Positions 9,469 to 18,575 of a stretch of DNA of 43,158 nucleotides are shown here, piece after piece. The DNA is from Gracilibacteraceae bacterium (GTDB lineage Bacteria > Bacillota > Desulfitobacteriia > Desulfitobacteriales > Syntrophobotulaceae). Made by a program: the position numbers and the translations under genes. The DNA lies in NCBI GenBank assembly GCA_031266805.1, contig JAISAH010000100.1, positions 1-43,158 on the forward strand, read 5' to 3'. The notes beneath the pieces are model-generated. The model was not told where the DNA came from, made no database searches, and worked only from the letters and a program-made list of their open reading frames with translations. The first letter of the stretch is position 1, and each line of letters starts with the position of its first letter.

Positions 9469-10154
9469 CTATACAAACATCGCTCCCGCATGGCGCAATG
9501 AGAGCAGCGTCCGGCGACCGCGCAGCCGGCGCGGCCGGAGGAAGATAACGGCGCCGCCGCGCCGCCGATGATCGCGGTCACCGATTTGCGGGGGACCATG
9601 ATGTAGGCGGAGGTCACGCTGAGCCCTATCCGGCGCGGAGCGTCCAAAAGACGCATGATATCCGGCTGCACCGTCAGCGGCAAATCGCCGTAACCGGGGC
9701 TGAAACGCGAAGTAAAATAAACAGGCCCGTCCCGCCCGGCGCGGCTCAGGTGGATTTCTTCTTCCGCCGCGTCCGTGACTTGTTCCACCAGGGCGGTGGC
9801 GCAGGCGTCCATGACGACGCTGTCCAAAACGTCAGTCAGCGCCGCGCGGCGAAGCAGCGCGTCCACGCCGGCGCCCAGCGTCGCCGCCAGCAGCAGCCCT
9901 TCGTCGCAGCCGTCCATATGCCGGGCTATGCTCAACCCGGGCAAAAACAGGGCGTCCTCTAACTCACAGCCCGCGGCCGCGCGGCGCGCGGGCCAGACGG
10001 CATAGATATAACGCGGCCGGGCGGCCTCCGCCACTTGACGGGCCGCGGCGGTCAACCGCTCCGTCACGGCGTCGTCGGGCGTTTCCGTATAACCGAGATA
10101 GCGGGCGGCTTCCTGCAGGTTTATTTCCCAATTTTTGCCATCAGAGGCGCTCAC
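9447..10154 (-). CDS. Vitamin B12-dependent methionine synthase activation domain protein
   Basis: This 235-residue protein matches the reactivation domain (Met_synt_B12) of cobalamin-dependent methionine synthase as a stand-alone polypeptide. The signature region, RFSPGYGDLPL followed by RIGLSVTSAYIMVPRKS, is present; in MetH it binds S-adenosylmethionine for reductive remethylation of the cobalamin. A cysteine-rich tail (CSHCAMRERC) follows, as often seen in the stand-alone forms. The ATG overlaps the metF stop as ATGA, so the two are translationally coupled. This links methylene-THF reduction to methionine synthase upkeep. MetH itself is not in the window. Confidence 0.85.
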   Translation of the reverse strand: MSASDGKNWEINLQEAARYLGYTETPDDAVTERLTAAARQVAEAARPRYIYAVWPARRAAAGCELEDALFLPGLSIARHMDGCDEGLLLAATLGAGVDALLRRAALTDVLDSVVMDACATALVEQVTDAAEEEIHLSRAGRDGPVYFTSRFSPGYGDLPLTVQPDIMRLLDAPRRIGLSVTSAYIMVPRKSVTAIIGGAAAPLSSSGRAGCAVAGRCSHCAMRERCLYRNKKKQG

Positions 10155-11038
10155 TGCGGTCCGGCCGGACCAAGCGGCGGCCTGTTCGGCAGCAGGGCGG
10201 CGATTTCCCGCGCCGCCGCCGCGTCGTTCATCGTATACAGGTGGATCCCCTCCGCGCCCCTGTGGAGCAGATCGGCGATCTGCGCCGCGGCATAGCCGAT
10301 GCCGGCCCGGCGCAAAGCCCCCGGATCATGCTCCCAGCGGCTCATGATTTTAGTCAGCGCCGGCGGCATACTCGCTCCGCAAAGAGAAACGATCCGCTGG
10401 ATTTGCCGCGCGTTGACGACGGGCATGACTCCGGCTTCGATCCGCGCCGTTATGCCGGCCGCTCTGGCCCGGCGGACAAAATCAAAAAAAATCGCGTTAT
10501 CAAAGAATAACTGGGTAATCAGATGCCCGGCGCCCGCCTCCGTTTTCTTCAGCAGCCAGCGCAGATCCTCCGCGGGGGAGACCGCTTCCACATGACCTTC
10601 CGGATAACAGGCCGCGCTCAGGTGAAAATCCCCCTGCTCGCGCAGGAAACGGATGAGATCGACCGCGTGCGGAAAATCCCATTGCCGTGGCCGGTCCGGA
10701 CTGACATCGCCGCGCAGGGCCAGAATGTTGTACACGCCTCGCTCCCGCAATTGAGTCAGATACTGCCGCACATCGGAGCGCGTGCTGCTGATGCAAGTCA
10801 AATGAGCGACGGCGGGCACGCTCAATTCTTCGTGAATGAAGGAGGCGATGTCCAAGGTGGACGTATCGGCCGGGTTGCCGCCCGCGCCGTAAGTCACGCT
10901 GATAAAATCCGGACCCAGTTCCCGCAGCTCCTTTATGGTGGCGTAAATTTTTTCTATCGGGCCGTCTTTTTTCGGCGGAAAAACTTCCAGCGAAAAAACC
11001 GCCCGGCCTCTGTCAAAAATACTGTCAATTCTTTTCAT
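10151..11038 (-). CDS. metF: 5,10-methylenetetrahydrofolate reductase
   Basis: A TIM-barrel flavoprotein of 295 residues that makes 5-methyl-THF for methionine synthesis. Family features visible are FSLEVFPPKKDG near the N-terminus, the SVTYGAGG strand, NILALRGD, GAGHLITQLFFDN and the MPVVNARQIQRI segment. An AGAAGGA ribosome binding site precedes the ATG at 11038. It is coupled by a 4-base overlap to the downstream methionine-synthase activation gene, so the pair forms a one-carbon/methionine unit. pyrF lies 51 bases upstream on the same strand. Confidence 0.95.
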   Translation of the reverse strand: MKRIDSIFDRGRAVFSLEVFPPKKDGPIEKIYATIKELRELGPDFISVTYGAGGNPADTSTLDIASFIHEELSVPAVAHLTCISSTRSDVRQYLTQLRERGVYNILALRGDVSPDRPRQWDFPHAVDLIRFLREQGDFHLSAACYPEGHVEAVSPAEDLRWLLKKTEAGAGHLITQLFFDNAIFFDFVRRARAAGITARIEAGVMPVVNARQIQRIVSLCGASMPPALTKIMSRWEHDPGALRRAGIGYAAAQIADLLHRGAEGIHLYTMNDAAAAREIAALLPNRPPLGPAGPQ

Positions 11039-11089
11039 AATTTATCCTTCTTCAAGGCGCGCATTTAAATACCAAACTCGACGCACCCT

Positions 11090-11776
11090 TTAATCCCACA
11101 GCCGTTCCAGCGCCGCGCGCGGATCTTCCGCTCCCGTGATCGGCCGGCCCACGACTAACAGGGAACTGCCGGCTGCTATCGCTTCCGCCGGCGTCGTCAC
11201 GCGGGCCTGATCATCCGGCGCGCTTCCGCGTGGGCGGACGCCGGGCGTGACGATGAGAAAATCCTTCCCGCATTCCGCTCTTAAAGCGGCGGCTTCCCGC
11301 GGCGAGGCGATCACGCCGTCCAGCCCCGCCCGCCGCGCCAGCCCCGCCAGCCGCAGCACTTGTTCTTCCATGGAACCGCCGACGCCGACCGCCCGCATGG
11401 CGCCGCTATCCATGCTGGTGAGCATGGTGACGCCGAGCAGTTTTTTGCCGGCCTCATGACAGACCGCCGCCGCGCGGACCATCATCTCCGGCCCGCCGAG
11501 ACAATGGACGTCAAAAATCGCGGCCTCCGAATCGACAAGCTTCCGCAATGTTTTTTCTACGGTGGTCGGGATATCATGCAGTTTCAGATCCAGAAACACG
11601 GCAAACCCCTGTTCCGCCAAGCGGTTGACAAAATCAAGCCCGGCCCGCGCGTACAGTTCCAGGCCCACTTTAAGTCGGCAGCCGCTGCCGCGCAGAAGGG
11701 CGGCTGTTTGCAGCGCCGCTTCCGGCCGCTCAAAATCAAGCGCGACGATCACCTTTTCCGCCATGTTCCGCATCAT
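11090..11776 (-). CDS. pyrF: Orotidine 5'-phosphate decarboxylase
   Basis: This enzyme catalyses the last step of UMP synthesis, decarboxylation of OMP. The 228-residue barrel shows VALDF near the N-terminus, the catalytic FLDLKLHDIPTTV motif, the TPGVRP phosphate-binding strand and a C-terminal VVGRPIT. The ATG at 11776 follows AGGAG at 8 bases. A second possible start is the ATG four codons on, before AEKVIVALDF. Other pyr genes are absent, so it stands apart from a pyrimidine operon; it sits between mltG and metF on the same strand. Confidence 0.95.
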   Translation of the reverse strand: MMRNMAEKVIVALDFERPEAALQTAALLRGSGCRLKVGLELYARAGLDFVNRLAEQGFAVFLDLKLHDIPTTVEKTLRKLVDSEAAIFDVHCLGGPEMMVRAAAVCHEAGKKLLGVTMLTSMDSGAMRAVGVGGSMEEQVLRLAGLARRAGLDGVIASPREAAALRAECGKDFLIVTPGVRPRGSAPDDQARVTTPAEAIAAGSSLLVVGRPITGAEDPRAALERLWD

Positions 11777-11821
11777 CTTCTTCTCCTGCCAAAATAAGGA
11801 AATCGGGTGTTCGAGGAATCC

Positions 11822-12850
11822 CTATTGCCAATTATCCACATTGCGCAAATGCTCCTCATAAGTGCGGGCAAACGCGTGATAACCGTCCGGCTTGGCGACA
11901 AAAAACAGATATTCCGTCTCCGCCGGGTACAGCGCCGCCTCCAAAGACGCGCCGCCGGGATTGCACACCGGCCCGGGCGGCAGGCCCGTATGCAGATAAG
12001 TGTTGTACGGGGATTCGATCGCTATATCCGCGTAGGTCAAAACCGGTTTGACTTCTCCGAGTATATACTGCACCGTCGCGCAGGACTGCAGCATCATACC
12101 CGTTTCCAGTCTCTTATCAAATACGCCGGCGATGACCGGCCGATCCTCGCTTTTAACAGCTTCCCTCTCCACGATCGACCCCTTGACCACCCATTCCTGC
12201 ACGCTCATACCGCGCTCCGCCAACCGCGCCTGCACTTCCGGCGTCAATTCCTCGGCGAAGCGGTCCAGAAAACGCCTGAGGGTCGCCTGGGGCGAGGCCT
12301 GCCGGTCAAAATAATATGTCGCGGGAAAAAGGAATCCTTCCAGCGGAAATTCCACATCCGCCGGAATATCATCTAAAAAATCGTATTCGGCGGCGGAAAA
12401 ATCGGCCATAGCCGCGTAAAATTCCGCTTCGGTCCCCAGACCGTTGGCGGCCAGACGCTCCACTATCTGTTTCACCGTAAACCCTTCCGGCAGATTGACC
12501 ACCGCTACGTCCGGCGCGGGACCGGCCAGAAGGATCGAAATGATTTCCCGCGGACTCATGGCGGGATTCACTTCATATACGCCGGTCCGCAAGCGCGTTT
12601 CCACCTGTTCCTGACGGCAAAGCCAGCGGAAAACCTCGGCGCTGCGAATAATACCCGCCGCCGCCAGTTCCTCCCCCACGGCCGCCGCCGTCATCCCGGT
12701 CTCCACCATAAACTGGCGCGGCGCGGTTTCGGCGGATACCGGCTCAGTATTTACCCGCCACCAGTAATACCCGCCGCCGCCCAGCAGAAGCAGACAGAGC
12801 AGCAACAGCAGCAATACCGGCGGAAGGAGGTTCCTTTTTCTTCTTCGCAT
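11822..12850 (-). CDS. mltG: Endolytic murein transglycosylase, MltG/YceG family
   Basis: A membrane-anchored lytic transglycosylase thought to cut nascent glycan strands during cell-wall synthesis. A basic N-terminus and one leucine-rich membrane segment (about residues 8-27) lead into the extracytoplasmic YceG domain. Characteristic stretches include NLPEGFTVKQIV, LEGFLFPATYYF, the catalytic-glutamate region KGSIVEREA, and SPYNTYLHTGLPPGPVCNPG near the end. The length of 342 residues is normal. A GAGGTG site precedes the ATG. It is divergent from metA, with separate promoters in the 137-base gap. Confidence 0.94.
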   Translation of the reverse strand: MRRRKRNLLPPVLLLLLLCLLLLGGGGYYWWRVNTEPVSAETAPRQFMVETGMTAAAVGEELAAAGIIRSAEVFRWLCRQEQVETRLRTGVYEVNPAMSPREIISILLAGPAPDVAVVNLPEGFTVKQIVERLAANGLGTEAEFYAAMADFSAAEYDFLDDIPADVEFPLEGFLFPATYYFDRQASPQATLRRFLDRFAEELTPEVQARLAERGMSVQEWVVKGSIVEREAVKSEDRPVIAGVFDKRLETGMMLQSCATVQYILGEVKPVLTYADIAIESPYNTYLHTGLPPGPVCNPGGASLEAALYPAETEYLFFVAKPDGYHAFARTYEEHLRNVDNWQ

Positions 12851-12889
12851 TTCTCACCTCTTGAGACATCCCTTATTTTTCTGCATACA

Positions 12890-12918
12890 AGAATAGCATA
12901 TTATATGCGGAAAAACAA
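12890..12918 (-). promoter_or_regulatory. Possible promoter of mltG
   Basis: On the minus strand TTGTTT (12913-12918) and TATTCT (12890-12895) are 17 bases apart, about 40 bases ahead of mltG. Both boxes are imperfect. Confidence 0.4.
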
Positions 12919-12923
12919 GGTCC

Positions 12924-12952
12924 TTGCCTTGGGCCCTCATTTCGTGTAGAAT
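12924..12952 (+). promoter_or_regulatory. Promoter of metA
   Basis: TTGCCT (12924-12929), 17 bases, TAGAAT (12947-12952) predicts a start near 12959 and a leader of about 30 bases. That leaves no room for a SAM riboswitch or T-box ahead of metA. Confidence 0.6.
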
Positions 12953-12987
12953 AGCGGTTAAGACTCAATTGAAGGGATTGTGGAGCA

Positions 12988-13914
12988 ATGCCAATAAGAA
13001 TCGCTGACGATTTGCCTGCCCGCGGCGTCCTAGAGCGGGAGAATATATTTGTGATGGGGGAAGACCGGGCGATGCGGCAGGACATCCGCCCACTCAGGAT
13101 AGCGCTGCTTAACCTGATGCCGACAAAAATAATAACCGAAACCCAGTATTTGCGTCTTTTGAGTAATTCGCCCCTGCAGGTCGACGTGACGCTGCTGCAC
13201 ACGCGTACCCATATGTCCGCCAATGTGTCCGGCGAGCATCTGACGCAATTTTACAAAACCTATTATGACGTACGGGAAGAACGCTTTGACGGGCTGATAA
13301 TCACAGGCGCGCCGGTGGAACTCCTGGAGTTTGAAGAGGTGGATTATTGGAAAGAATTGGTAGAAATCATGCTCTGGTCACGCCGGAACGTATTTTCCAC
13401 TATGTTCGTCTGTTGGGGGGCCCAGGCGGCGCTGTATTATTTTTATGGCATAAAGAAGCGTATCCTGCCGGAAAAAATGTTCGGCGTTTTCGCCCATCGC
13501 ATATTGCGTGAGTCCAACAACCGTTTTTTGCGCGGTTTTGACGATCTGTTCCAGGTGCCGCACTCCCGTCATACGGGTATTGATTTTGAAGATGTGGCCG
13601 CCTGCCCGGCGCTGGAGATCCTCGCCTTTTCCGAGGAAGCTGGAGTTTGCCTTATCACCGGCGGCGACGGCCGTCAGCTTTTTATCACCGGCCATCCCGA
13701 ATATGATCCGCTGACGCTGAAAGCGGAATATGACCGGGATCTGGAGCGCGGAGTCCCGATCGCCGTCCCGAAAAATTATTTTCCCGATGACGACCCCTCG
13801 CGGCCGCCGCTTGTGACCTGGCGCAGCCACGCCCATTTGCTCATGACAAACTGGCTGAATTACTATGTCTATCAGGATACGCCCTTTGAACTGTCCGGAT
13901 TGGAACCGGCCTGA
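12988..13914 (+). CDS. metA: Homoserine O-acyltransferase, MetA family (probably O-acetyltransferase)
   Basis: This enzyme activates homoserine for methionine synthesis. The 308 residues show the MetA fold with catalytic Cys142 in [19 protein letters not shown] and the GHPEYD motif. Position 111, in [10 protein letters not shown], is glutamate. In characterised MetA enzymes Gly111 goes with succinyl-CoA and Glu111 with acetyl-CoA, so acetyl-CoA is the likely donor despite the usual name 'homoserine O-succinyltransferase'. That is inference from one residue plus family knowledge. The gene has its own promoter and a GGAG site before the ATG. metF and a methionine-synthase accessory gene lie nearby on the other strand. 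Confidence 0.94.
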   Translation: MPIRIADDLPARGVLERENIFVMGEDRAMRQDIRPLRIALLNLMPTKIITETQYLRLLSNSPLQVDVTLLHTRTHMSANVSGEHLTQFYKTYYDVREERFDGLIITGAPVELLEFEEVDYWKELVEIMLWSRRNVFSTMFVCWGAQAALYYFYGIKKRILPEKMFGVFAHRILRESNNRFLRGFDDLFQVPHSRHTGIDFEDVAACPALEILAFSEEAGVCLITGGDGRQLFITGHPEYDPLTLKAEYDRDLERGVPIAVPKNYFPDDDPSRPPLVTWRSHAHLLMTNWLNYYVYQDTPFELSGLEPA

Positions 13915-13946
13915 CATTTTCGCTTTCACCTTTGGTCATAGGAACT

Positions 13947-13987
13947 GCCGGCAAGTCAACCGTACTTTATTTGCTTTATTTGCCGGC
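13947..13987. terminator. Hairpin after metA, possible terminator
   Basis: GCCGGCAA (13947-13954) pairs perfectly with TTGCCGGC (13980-13987) across an AT-rich loop. It sits just after metA and before the next promoter, but has no T-run on either strand, so terminator function is uncertain. Confidence 0.3.
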
Positions 13988-14010
13988 GCTTCCATATACA
14001 TAAGTTTTTG

Positions 14011-14038
14011 TTGACTATGCGCGATTCTGGTGTATAAT
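14011..14038 (+). promoter_or_regulatory. Promoter of the chemotaxis receptor gene
   Basis: TTGACT (14011-14016), 16 bases, TATAAT (14033-14038), a near-consensus sigma-A type promoter. It gives a leader of about 85 bases before the preferred ATG at 14128. Confidence 0.7.
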
Positions 14039-14127
14039 ACCAACTGGGCGTGAGAAATCAAAATCATGAGAATTCACGCGACAATTTATTAGACACCTCT
14101 AAATTATTAAGGAAAGGCTATGTAAAA

Positions 14128-16035
14128 ATGAGTTATATTAAATCCATAAGGTTCAAACTGATGCTCCTCGTAGTTATTCCCGTGACGGCGATCGCTTTTA
14201 TTTACATCGCGACGGCCCTGATCACCTCGAATATGATACTTAGCGAGAATAATCTGTCTGTGTCGGCGGCCAATGAACACACTATTCTTTCCTCTTTGGA
14301 GGATTGGCGCCTGTCAACATTGGGGTACGCTAAAATCGCCGCCAGCAACATGTCGGACGCCGCCATCGCGGCCATAAATACAAAATCGACCCCGGCGCTA
14401 GTCGATATGTTCACGGAAGCCTTCAGCTTCACGCTGTGCGACGGTATGACCCTCACGGATATGGACGGAGTCGCCTTGGCGCGGATAACGAATCCGGCCA
14501 GATTCGGGGACAATATCAGCAGTTCGCTGGCTATCGCCGACGCGCTGGAAGGCCGCTCCGTGTCCTACGCGTATCCCACGACCAACAACGGTTTCAGCAT
14601 CACGGCGGGAGTGCCCATCCATGACCGCGACAATCAGCAGATCGGCGTGATGTTTTTATCAAAACGGCTGGATAAAGAAGATACGCTGAACACCTTGAAG
14701 CGCGTGTCCGGTTGCGATATAGTCATATATGACGGCAGCCGGCCGCTGATGAGTACGCTGGACGGGGAAGCGGAGGAGCTAGACGCCGATACCTGGGGAG
14801 CGTTAGTCGCTGGCGACAGTGTGGTAATCTCAAGGAACGGTTATGTCGACCGCTATATCCCTGTTGCGGGGCGGGACAATGCTACGGTCGGAGCTATTCT
14901 CGCCCTGAGCGAGCCCGCTTCCAATGATCAGGTCTTACTGATTTGGGTGGCGCTTTTCCTCGCTTCTATCATCATTCTGGCCCCGATCATTCATATCAAT
15001 ATCGGCCGTCTGGTCAAACCGATAAGAGCGCTGGACGCCGGCGCCAAGCAGCTGGAAACCGGAGATCTGGATATCGCCGTGGAAAAAACCCGGGGTGATG
15101 AGATCGGCGATCTGCAGCACAGCGTCAAACTGCTGGCGCAATTTATGAAAAATCAGTCCGGGGTGATCGAGCAGATTGCCGGCGGCAATATGGCCGTCTC
15201 CTACACACCCAGCTCCGAGCGTGATTCCGTCGGCAACAGTCTGGTCAAAATGATAGATAACAACAATGAGATGTTGAAGAAAGTTAAAAACGCCACGGCC
15301 GAAGTGTTCGCCATTTCCGGTCAGGCCGCTACCGGCGCTCAGAGCCTGGCGGAAAACTCCAGCGAACAGGCGGCTACGATCGAGAGTTTTCATGGCCTGC
15401 TGGGAGAAATACAGTCGGAGTCGGAGCAAAACGTCGAATTGGCGAACCGGACCAACGCGGACATTGAAAAAGCGGAAAACTTAATGGACGTCTGTCAAAA
15501 CTCCATGAACTCTTTGGTGGCGTCCATGCAAACCATCAAGGACAGCTCCCAGGATATCACAAAGGTTATCAAGGTGATTGACGACATAGCCTTCCAGACG
15601 AATATTCTCGCCTTGAACGCCGCGGTGGAAGCGGCCAGGGCCGGCCAGCACGGAAAAGGTTTTTCCGTGGTCGCGGAAGAAGTGCGGAATCTGGCGGCAA
15701 AGAGCGCCCAGGCCGCCAAAGAAACATCCGATCTGATCAAAGACAGCATGAACAAGGTTTCCGAAGGCCAGCGCCTGACCAACGAGACCCGCGAAAACAT
15801 GGAAGCCGTCGCCGCTATCGTTGCGACGAACGGAGTCTCCATTGGCAAGATCACCGAACTCAGCGAGCATCAGGAAACCGCGGTGTCAGAACTGAACGTC
15901 AAACTGAGCGAACTGGTCTCGGCCGTGCAGGCCATAGCGGCCACGGCAGAGGAGAGCGCCGCCTTCTCCGAGGAAATGTCAGCTCAGGCGGAAATTTTAT
16001 CCGAGCTGGTGAATAAATACAAATTGAGAGCCTGA
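14128..16035 (+). CDS. Methyl-accepting chemotaxis protein
   Basis: A transmembrane chemoreceptor of about 635 residues. A first membrane segment lies near residues 10-32, followed by a periplasmic or extracellular Cache-like sensor, a second membrane segment (about 270-291, [17 protein letters not shown]), a HAMP linker beginning [10 protein letters not shown], and a long coiled-coil signalling domain. The conserved hairpin tip [18 protein letters not shown] followed by [10 protein letters not shown] contacts CheA and CheW. I chose the ATG at 14128, 10 bases after AAGGAAAGG. An in-frame GTG at 14050 would add 26 non-homologous-looking residues and lies only 12 bases from the -10 box. The ligand is unknown and no che genes are adjacent. 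Confidence 0.93.
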   Translation: MSYIKSIRFKLMLLVVIPVTAIAFIYIATALITSNMILSENNLSVSAANEHTILSSLEDWRLSTLGYAKIAASNMSDAAIAAINTKSTPALVDMFTEAFSFTLCDGMTLTDMDGVALARITNPARFGDNISSSLAIADALEGRSVSYAYPTTNNGFSITAGVPIHDRDNQQIGVMFLSKRLDKEDTLNTLKRVSGCDIVIYDGSRPLMSTLDGEAEELDADTWGALVAGDSVVISRNGYVDRYIPVAGRDNATVGAILALSEPASNDQVLLIWVALFLASIIILAPIIHINIGRLVKPIRALDAGAKQLETGDLDIAVEKTRGDEIGDLQHSVKLLAQFMKNQSGVIEQIAGGNMAVSYTPSSERDSVGNSLVKMIDNNNEMLKKVKNATAEVFAISGQAATGAQSLAENSSEQAATIESFHGLLGEIQSESEQNVELANRTNADIEKAENLMDVCQNSMNSLVASMQTIKDSSQDITKVIKVIDDIAFQTNILALNAAVEAARAGQHGKGFSVVAEEVRNLAAKSAQAAKETSDLIKDSMNKVSEGQRLTNETRENMEAVAAIVATNGVSIGKITELSEHQETAVSELNVKLSELVSAVQAIAATAEESAAFSEEMSAQAEILSELVNKYKLRA

Positions 16036-16044
16036 CATTTTTAG

Positions 16045-16073
16045 TGGACATTCTGCGCCTGATGTTATATAAT
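16045..16073 (+). promoter_or_regulatory. Promoter of the CorC/HlyC-type gene
   Basis: TGGACA (16045-16050), 17 bases, TATAAT (16068-16073). It gives a leader of about 125 bases containing a GC-rich inverted stretch (cggccggcggccgg) and a short reading frame with its own AAAGGAG site starting at 16108 that overlaps the downstream gene. Confidence 0.65.
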
Positions 16074-16204
16074 CATTCCAAAGAACTGATTCCAAGCAGA
16101 AAGGAGCATGCCCCTCTCGTCTTCGGCCGGCGGCCGGAGTGATTGGCGGACATTCTTATGGACGAACCTCCCATATCCGTTTTTTTGCATCCCAGGAGGC
16201 TTAA

Positions 16205-17461
16205 ATGACTTCCGGCGACATAACGACAGTATTAACGCTGGTTTTGTTGCTCTTAGCCTCCGCAGGCTTTTCCGCGACGGAGACCTCGTTTTCTTCCCTG
16301 AACCGCATTCGCCTGAAACATATGGCTGACGGCGGCAACGCCAAAGCGGGGCGCGCCTTGAAACTGGCGCAGGACTTTGACAAACTGCTGACGTCCATGC
16401 TTGTCGGCAATAATATCGTAAATATCGCGGCGGCCTCCGCCGCCACGGTCTGGTTTGTACAAAAATACGGCCCTATCGGCGCCACATACGCCTCGGTCAT
16501 CATCACGGTTTTGGTGCTGATTTTCGGAGAGGTCACGCCCAAGAGTCTGGCCAAAGAATTTCCGGAGAAATTTGCCATGGCGGCGGCGCCCATTGTGCGC
16601 GCGTTGGTGTTTTTGTTCACGCCAATCAATTTTCTTTTTGTCCGCTGGAAAAAACTTTTGTCCTTGATCTTCAAATCGGACGGCGACCCCTCTATCACGG
16701 AGGACGAGCTGCTGACGATAGTCGAAGTGGCCGAGCACGAAGGCGCTATTGACGAACAGGAGAGCGAACTGATTAGGAGCGCGATCGAGTTCAATGACCT
16801 GGAAGTTGTTGACATTTTTACGCCGCGCGTGGATATTTACGGCGCGGCGATAGACGCCTCCAAGGAGGAGATCGCCGCCATGTTCGCGGACACAGGCTAT
16901 TCGCGCTTGCCGGTCTTTTCCGACAACATAGATAATATCATCGGCGTCATTACGCTGAAAGATTTTTATAACGGAGCGCTCGGCGCGGACAAAGGCATTG
17001 AGACCATCCTCAAGCCACCGCTCTTTATCACGCCGGGCATGAAGATCAGCGCCCTGTTAAAGATGCTGCAAAAAACCAAATCCCATCTGGCGGTTATTTC
17101 CGATGAATTCGGCGGGACGGTCGGTCTGGTGACGATGGAGGATATTCTAGAGGAACTGGTCGGAGAGATATGGGATGAGCATGATGAAATTATCGAAAAA
17201 ATAAAGCCGCTCACAGAGAATTCCTGGCTCATCGTGTGCAGCGACGATCTGGAGAACATGACAGAGTTCTTCCATCTGACCATCGCCGACGAGTCGCAGG
17301 CTTCCACCGTAAACGGCTGGGTTATCGAGCAAATGCAAAGGATTCCGCGGGAAGGCGAGACTTTCGATTACGAGGGGCTGAACATCAAGATCCATAAAGC
17401 GGACAGCCGCCGCGTGCTGGAGATTATCGTCACCCAAAACGGCGACGCTCAGGCGGCTTAG
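16205..17461 (+). CDS. Hemolysin-family/CorC-like membrane protein (CNNM, CBS pair, CorC_HlyC)
   Basis: A 418-residue protein of the CNNM/CorC family, whose members are linked to magnesium or cobalt transport. The N-terminal DUF21 region (about 1-160) contains several hydrophobic helices with the typical SATETSFSSLNRIRLKHMA start. Two CBS domains follow (about 195-315, including GYSRLPVFSDNIDNIIGVI and HLAVISDEFGGTVGLVTMED). The C-terminal CorC_HlyC domain ends near residue 415. The ATG at 16205 is preceded by AGGAGG. The name hemolysin is historical; ion transport or its regulation is more likely. It is convergent with the alcohol dehydrogenase gene, 28 bases away, with no obvious terminator. 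Confidence 0.92.
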   Translation: MTSGDITTVLTLVLLLLASAGFSATETSFSSLNRIRLKHMADGGNAKAGRALKLAQDFDKLLTSMLVGNNIVNIAAASAATVWFVQKYGPIGATYASVIITVLVLIFGEVTPKSLAKEFPEKFAMAAAPIVRALVFLFTPINFLFVRWKKLLSLIFKSDGDPSITEDELLTIVEVAEHEGAIDEQESELIRSAIEFNDLEVVDIFTPRVDIYGAAIDASKEEIAAMFADTGYSRLPVFSDNIDNIIGVITLKDFYNGALGADKGIETILKPPLFITPGMKISALLKMLQKTKSHLAVISDEFGGTVGLVTMEDILEELVGEIWDEHDEIIEKIKPLTENSWLIVCSDDLENMTEFFHLTIADESQASTVNGWVIEQMQRIPREGETFDYEGLNIKIHKADSRRVLEIIVTQNGDAQAA

Positions 17462-17489
17462 GAACGGCCGTACTTAGCGGATTACAAAT

Positions 17490-18512
17490 TTAGGATATTT
17501 TGCATATCGGTTTTATGACGGAGCGGTCTCTGTTTCGCAGCAAATCAATGGCCTCGCCGATCTTCTCCAATCCGGCAAAACGATGGGTCACTAATTGGGA
17601 AAAATCTATGCTGGAGTGGCGAATAGCTTCCAGTACCAGCGCGGTATGGGCGGCCCCAGTCTGTATGGCTGACGGAATAAGTTTTGGACCGGACACGCCT
17701 CTGCCCCAAGCTTCGGCATTGACCGTCAGGTTGTCGGTCGGCAGGAAAAAACAGGAATTAGTGACGACGCCGGTATATTTCTTACAAATCTGCATCCCCT
17801 TGATCAGAATGTCACTATCTCCGCCGGTGATGAAAACCCTGTCCACACCCACCCCGTTTGTAACCTTTAATATTTCTTCTACATAATCGACAGCCTTGTA
17901 ATCATAGACAATATCCGCGCCAAACTTTTTGGCCATATTTATAGTGTTGGGACGGTTGCCTACCGCGTAAACGGTTCCGGCCCCCGCGATCCTAGCCGCG
18001 GCGACGACGGAAAGCCCCAGCGGTCCTATGCCGACGACGGCGGCGCTGTGGCCGTACTGCAAGCTCGAATCTCTGATAGCGGAAAAAGCCGTGGATACCA
18101 TATCGGTGACCATCAAGGCGCTCTCGTCGCTGAGCCAGTCCGGCTGTTTTACCACGTTCAGGTCCGCGTCTCCCACATAAAGCCGTTCGGCAAAATTACC
18201 ATAGGCGGCGTAAGTCACCTGCATTGTTCCTTGAGGGCGAACGACGTGATTCACCGTCGAAATGAGGACCTTATCTCCCGGCTTGACCGCCTTAACTCTG
18301 GCGCCCGCTTCTTCAACGACGCCGATCGCTTCATGCCCCAGAACAAAGTTTTTAATATCAGGACCAAAAGCGCCGTCGTACGCGGTGTGGACATCAGTTG
18401 TGCAAGCCGCCGCCAGTGTCATCCTGACGATAACGGCGTAGTCGTCAAGCACGGGATCGGGAATATCGATAAACCCACATTTCCCCAGTTTTATCACTGC
18501 ATATGCCTTCAT
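17490..18512 (-). CDS. Zinc-dependent alcohol dehydrogenase (secondary-alcohol/threonine dehydrogenase type)
   Basis: A medium-chain dehydrogenase of 340 residues. Catalytic zinc ligands of the Clostridium-type NADP-dependent secondary alcohol dehydrogenase are recognisable: Cys37 in AAACTTDVH, His60-Glu61 in VLGHEAIG, and the aspartate of MVTDMVSTAF. The nucleotide-binding fold has GIGPLGLSVVAAA and AVGNRPNT. No structural-zinc cysteine cluster is evident, as in that subgroup. The ATG follows AAGGAGG. It is the second gene after a nitroreductase and probably shares its promoter, with a divergent TetR-type regulator beyond. Substrate is unknown; a carbonyl or alcohol detoxification role fits the context. 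Confidence 0.9.
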   Translation of the reverse strand: MKAYAVIKLGKCGFIDIPDPVLDDYAVIVRMTLAAACTTDVHTAYDGAFGPDIKNFVLGHEAIGVVEEAGARVKAVKPGDKVLISTVNHVVRPQGTMQVTYAAYGNFAERLYVGDADLNVVKQPDWLSDESALMVTDMVSTAFSAIRDSSLQYGHSAAVVGIGPLGLSVVAAARIAGAGTVYAVGNRPNTINMAKKFGADIVYDYKAVDYVEEILKVTNGVGVDRVFITGGDSDILIKGMQICKKYTGVVTNSCFFLPTDNLTVNAEAWGRGVSGPKLIPSAIQTGAAHTALVLEAIRHSSIDFSQLVTHRFAGLEKIGEAIDLLRNRDRSVIKPICKIS

Positions 18513-18575
18513 ATGAAGCGCGCCTCCTTTTTATAATAAAAAAATGATGTGACGTACCTTCGAATAAGCCGCGGA

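Noticed and set aside
9339-9548. Short + strand reading frame in the proS upstream gap
   Set aside because: No ribosome binding site, it runs through the terminator and the antisense of the methionine-synthase activation gene, and shows no protein-like features.
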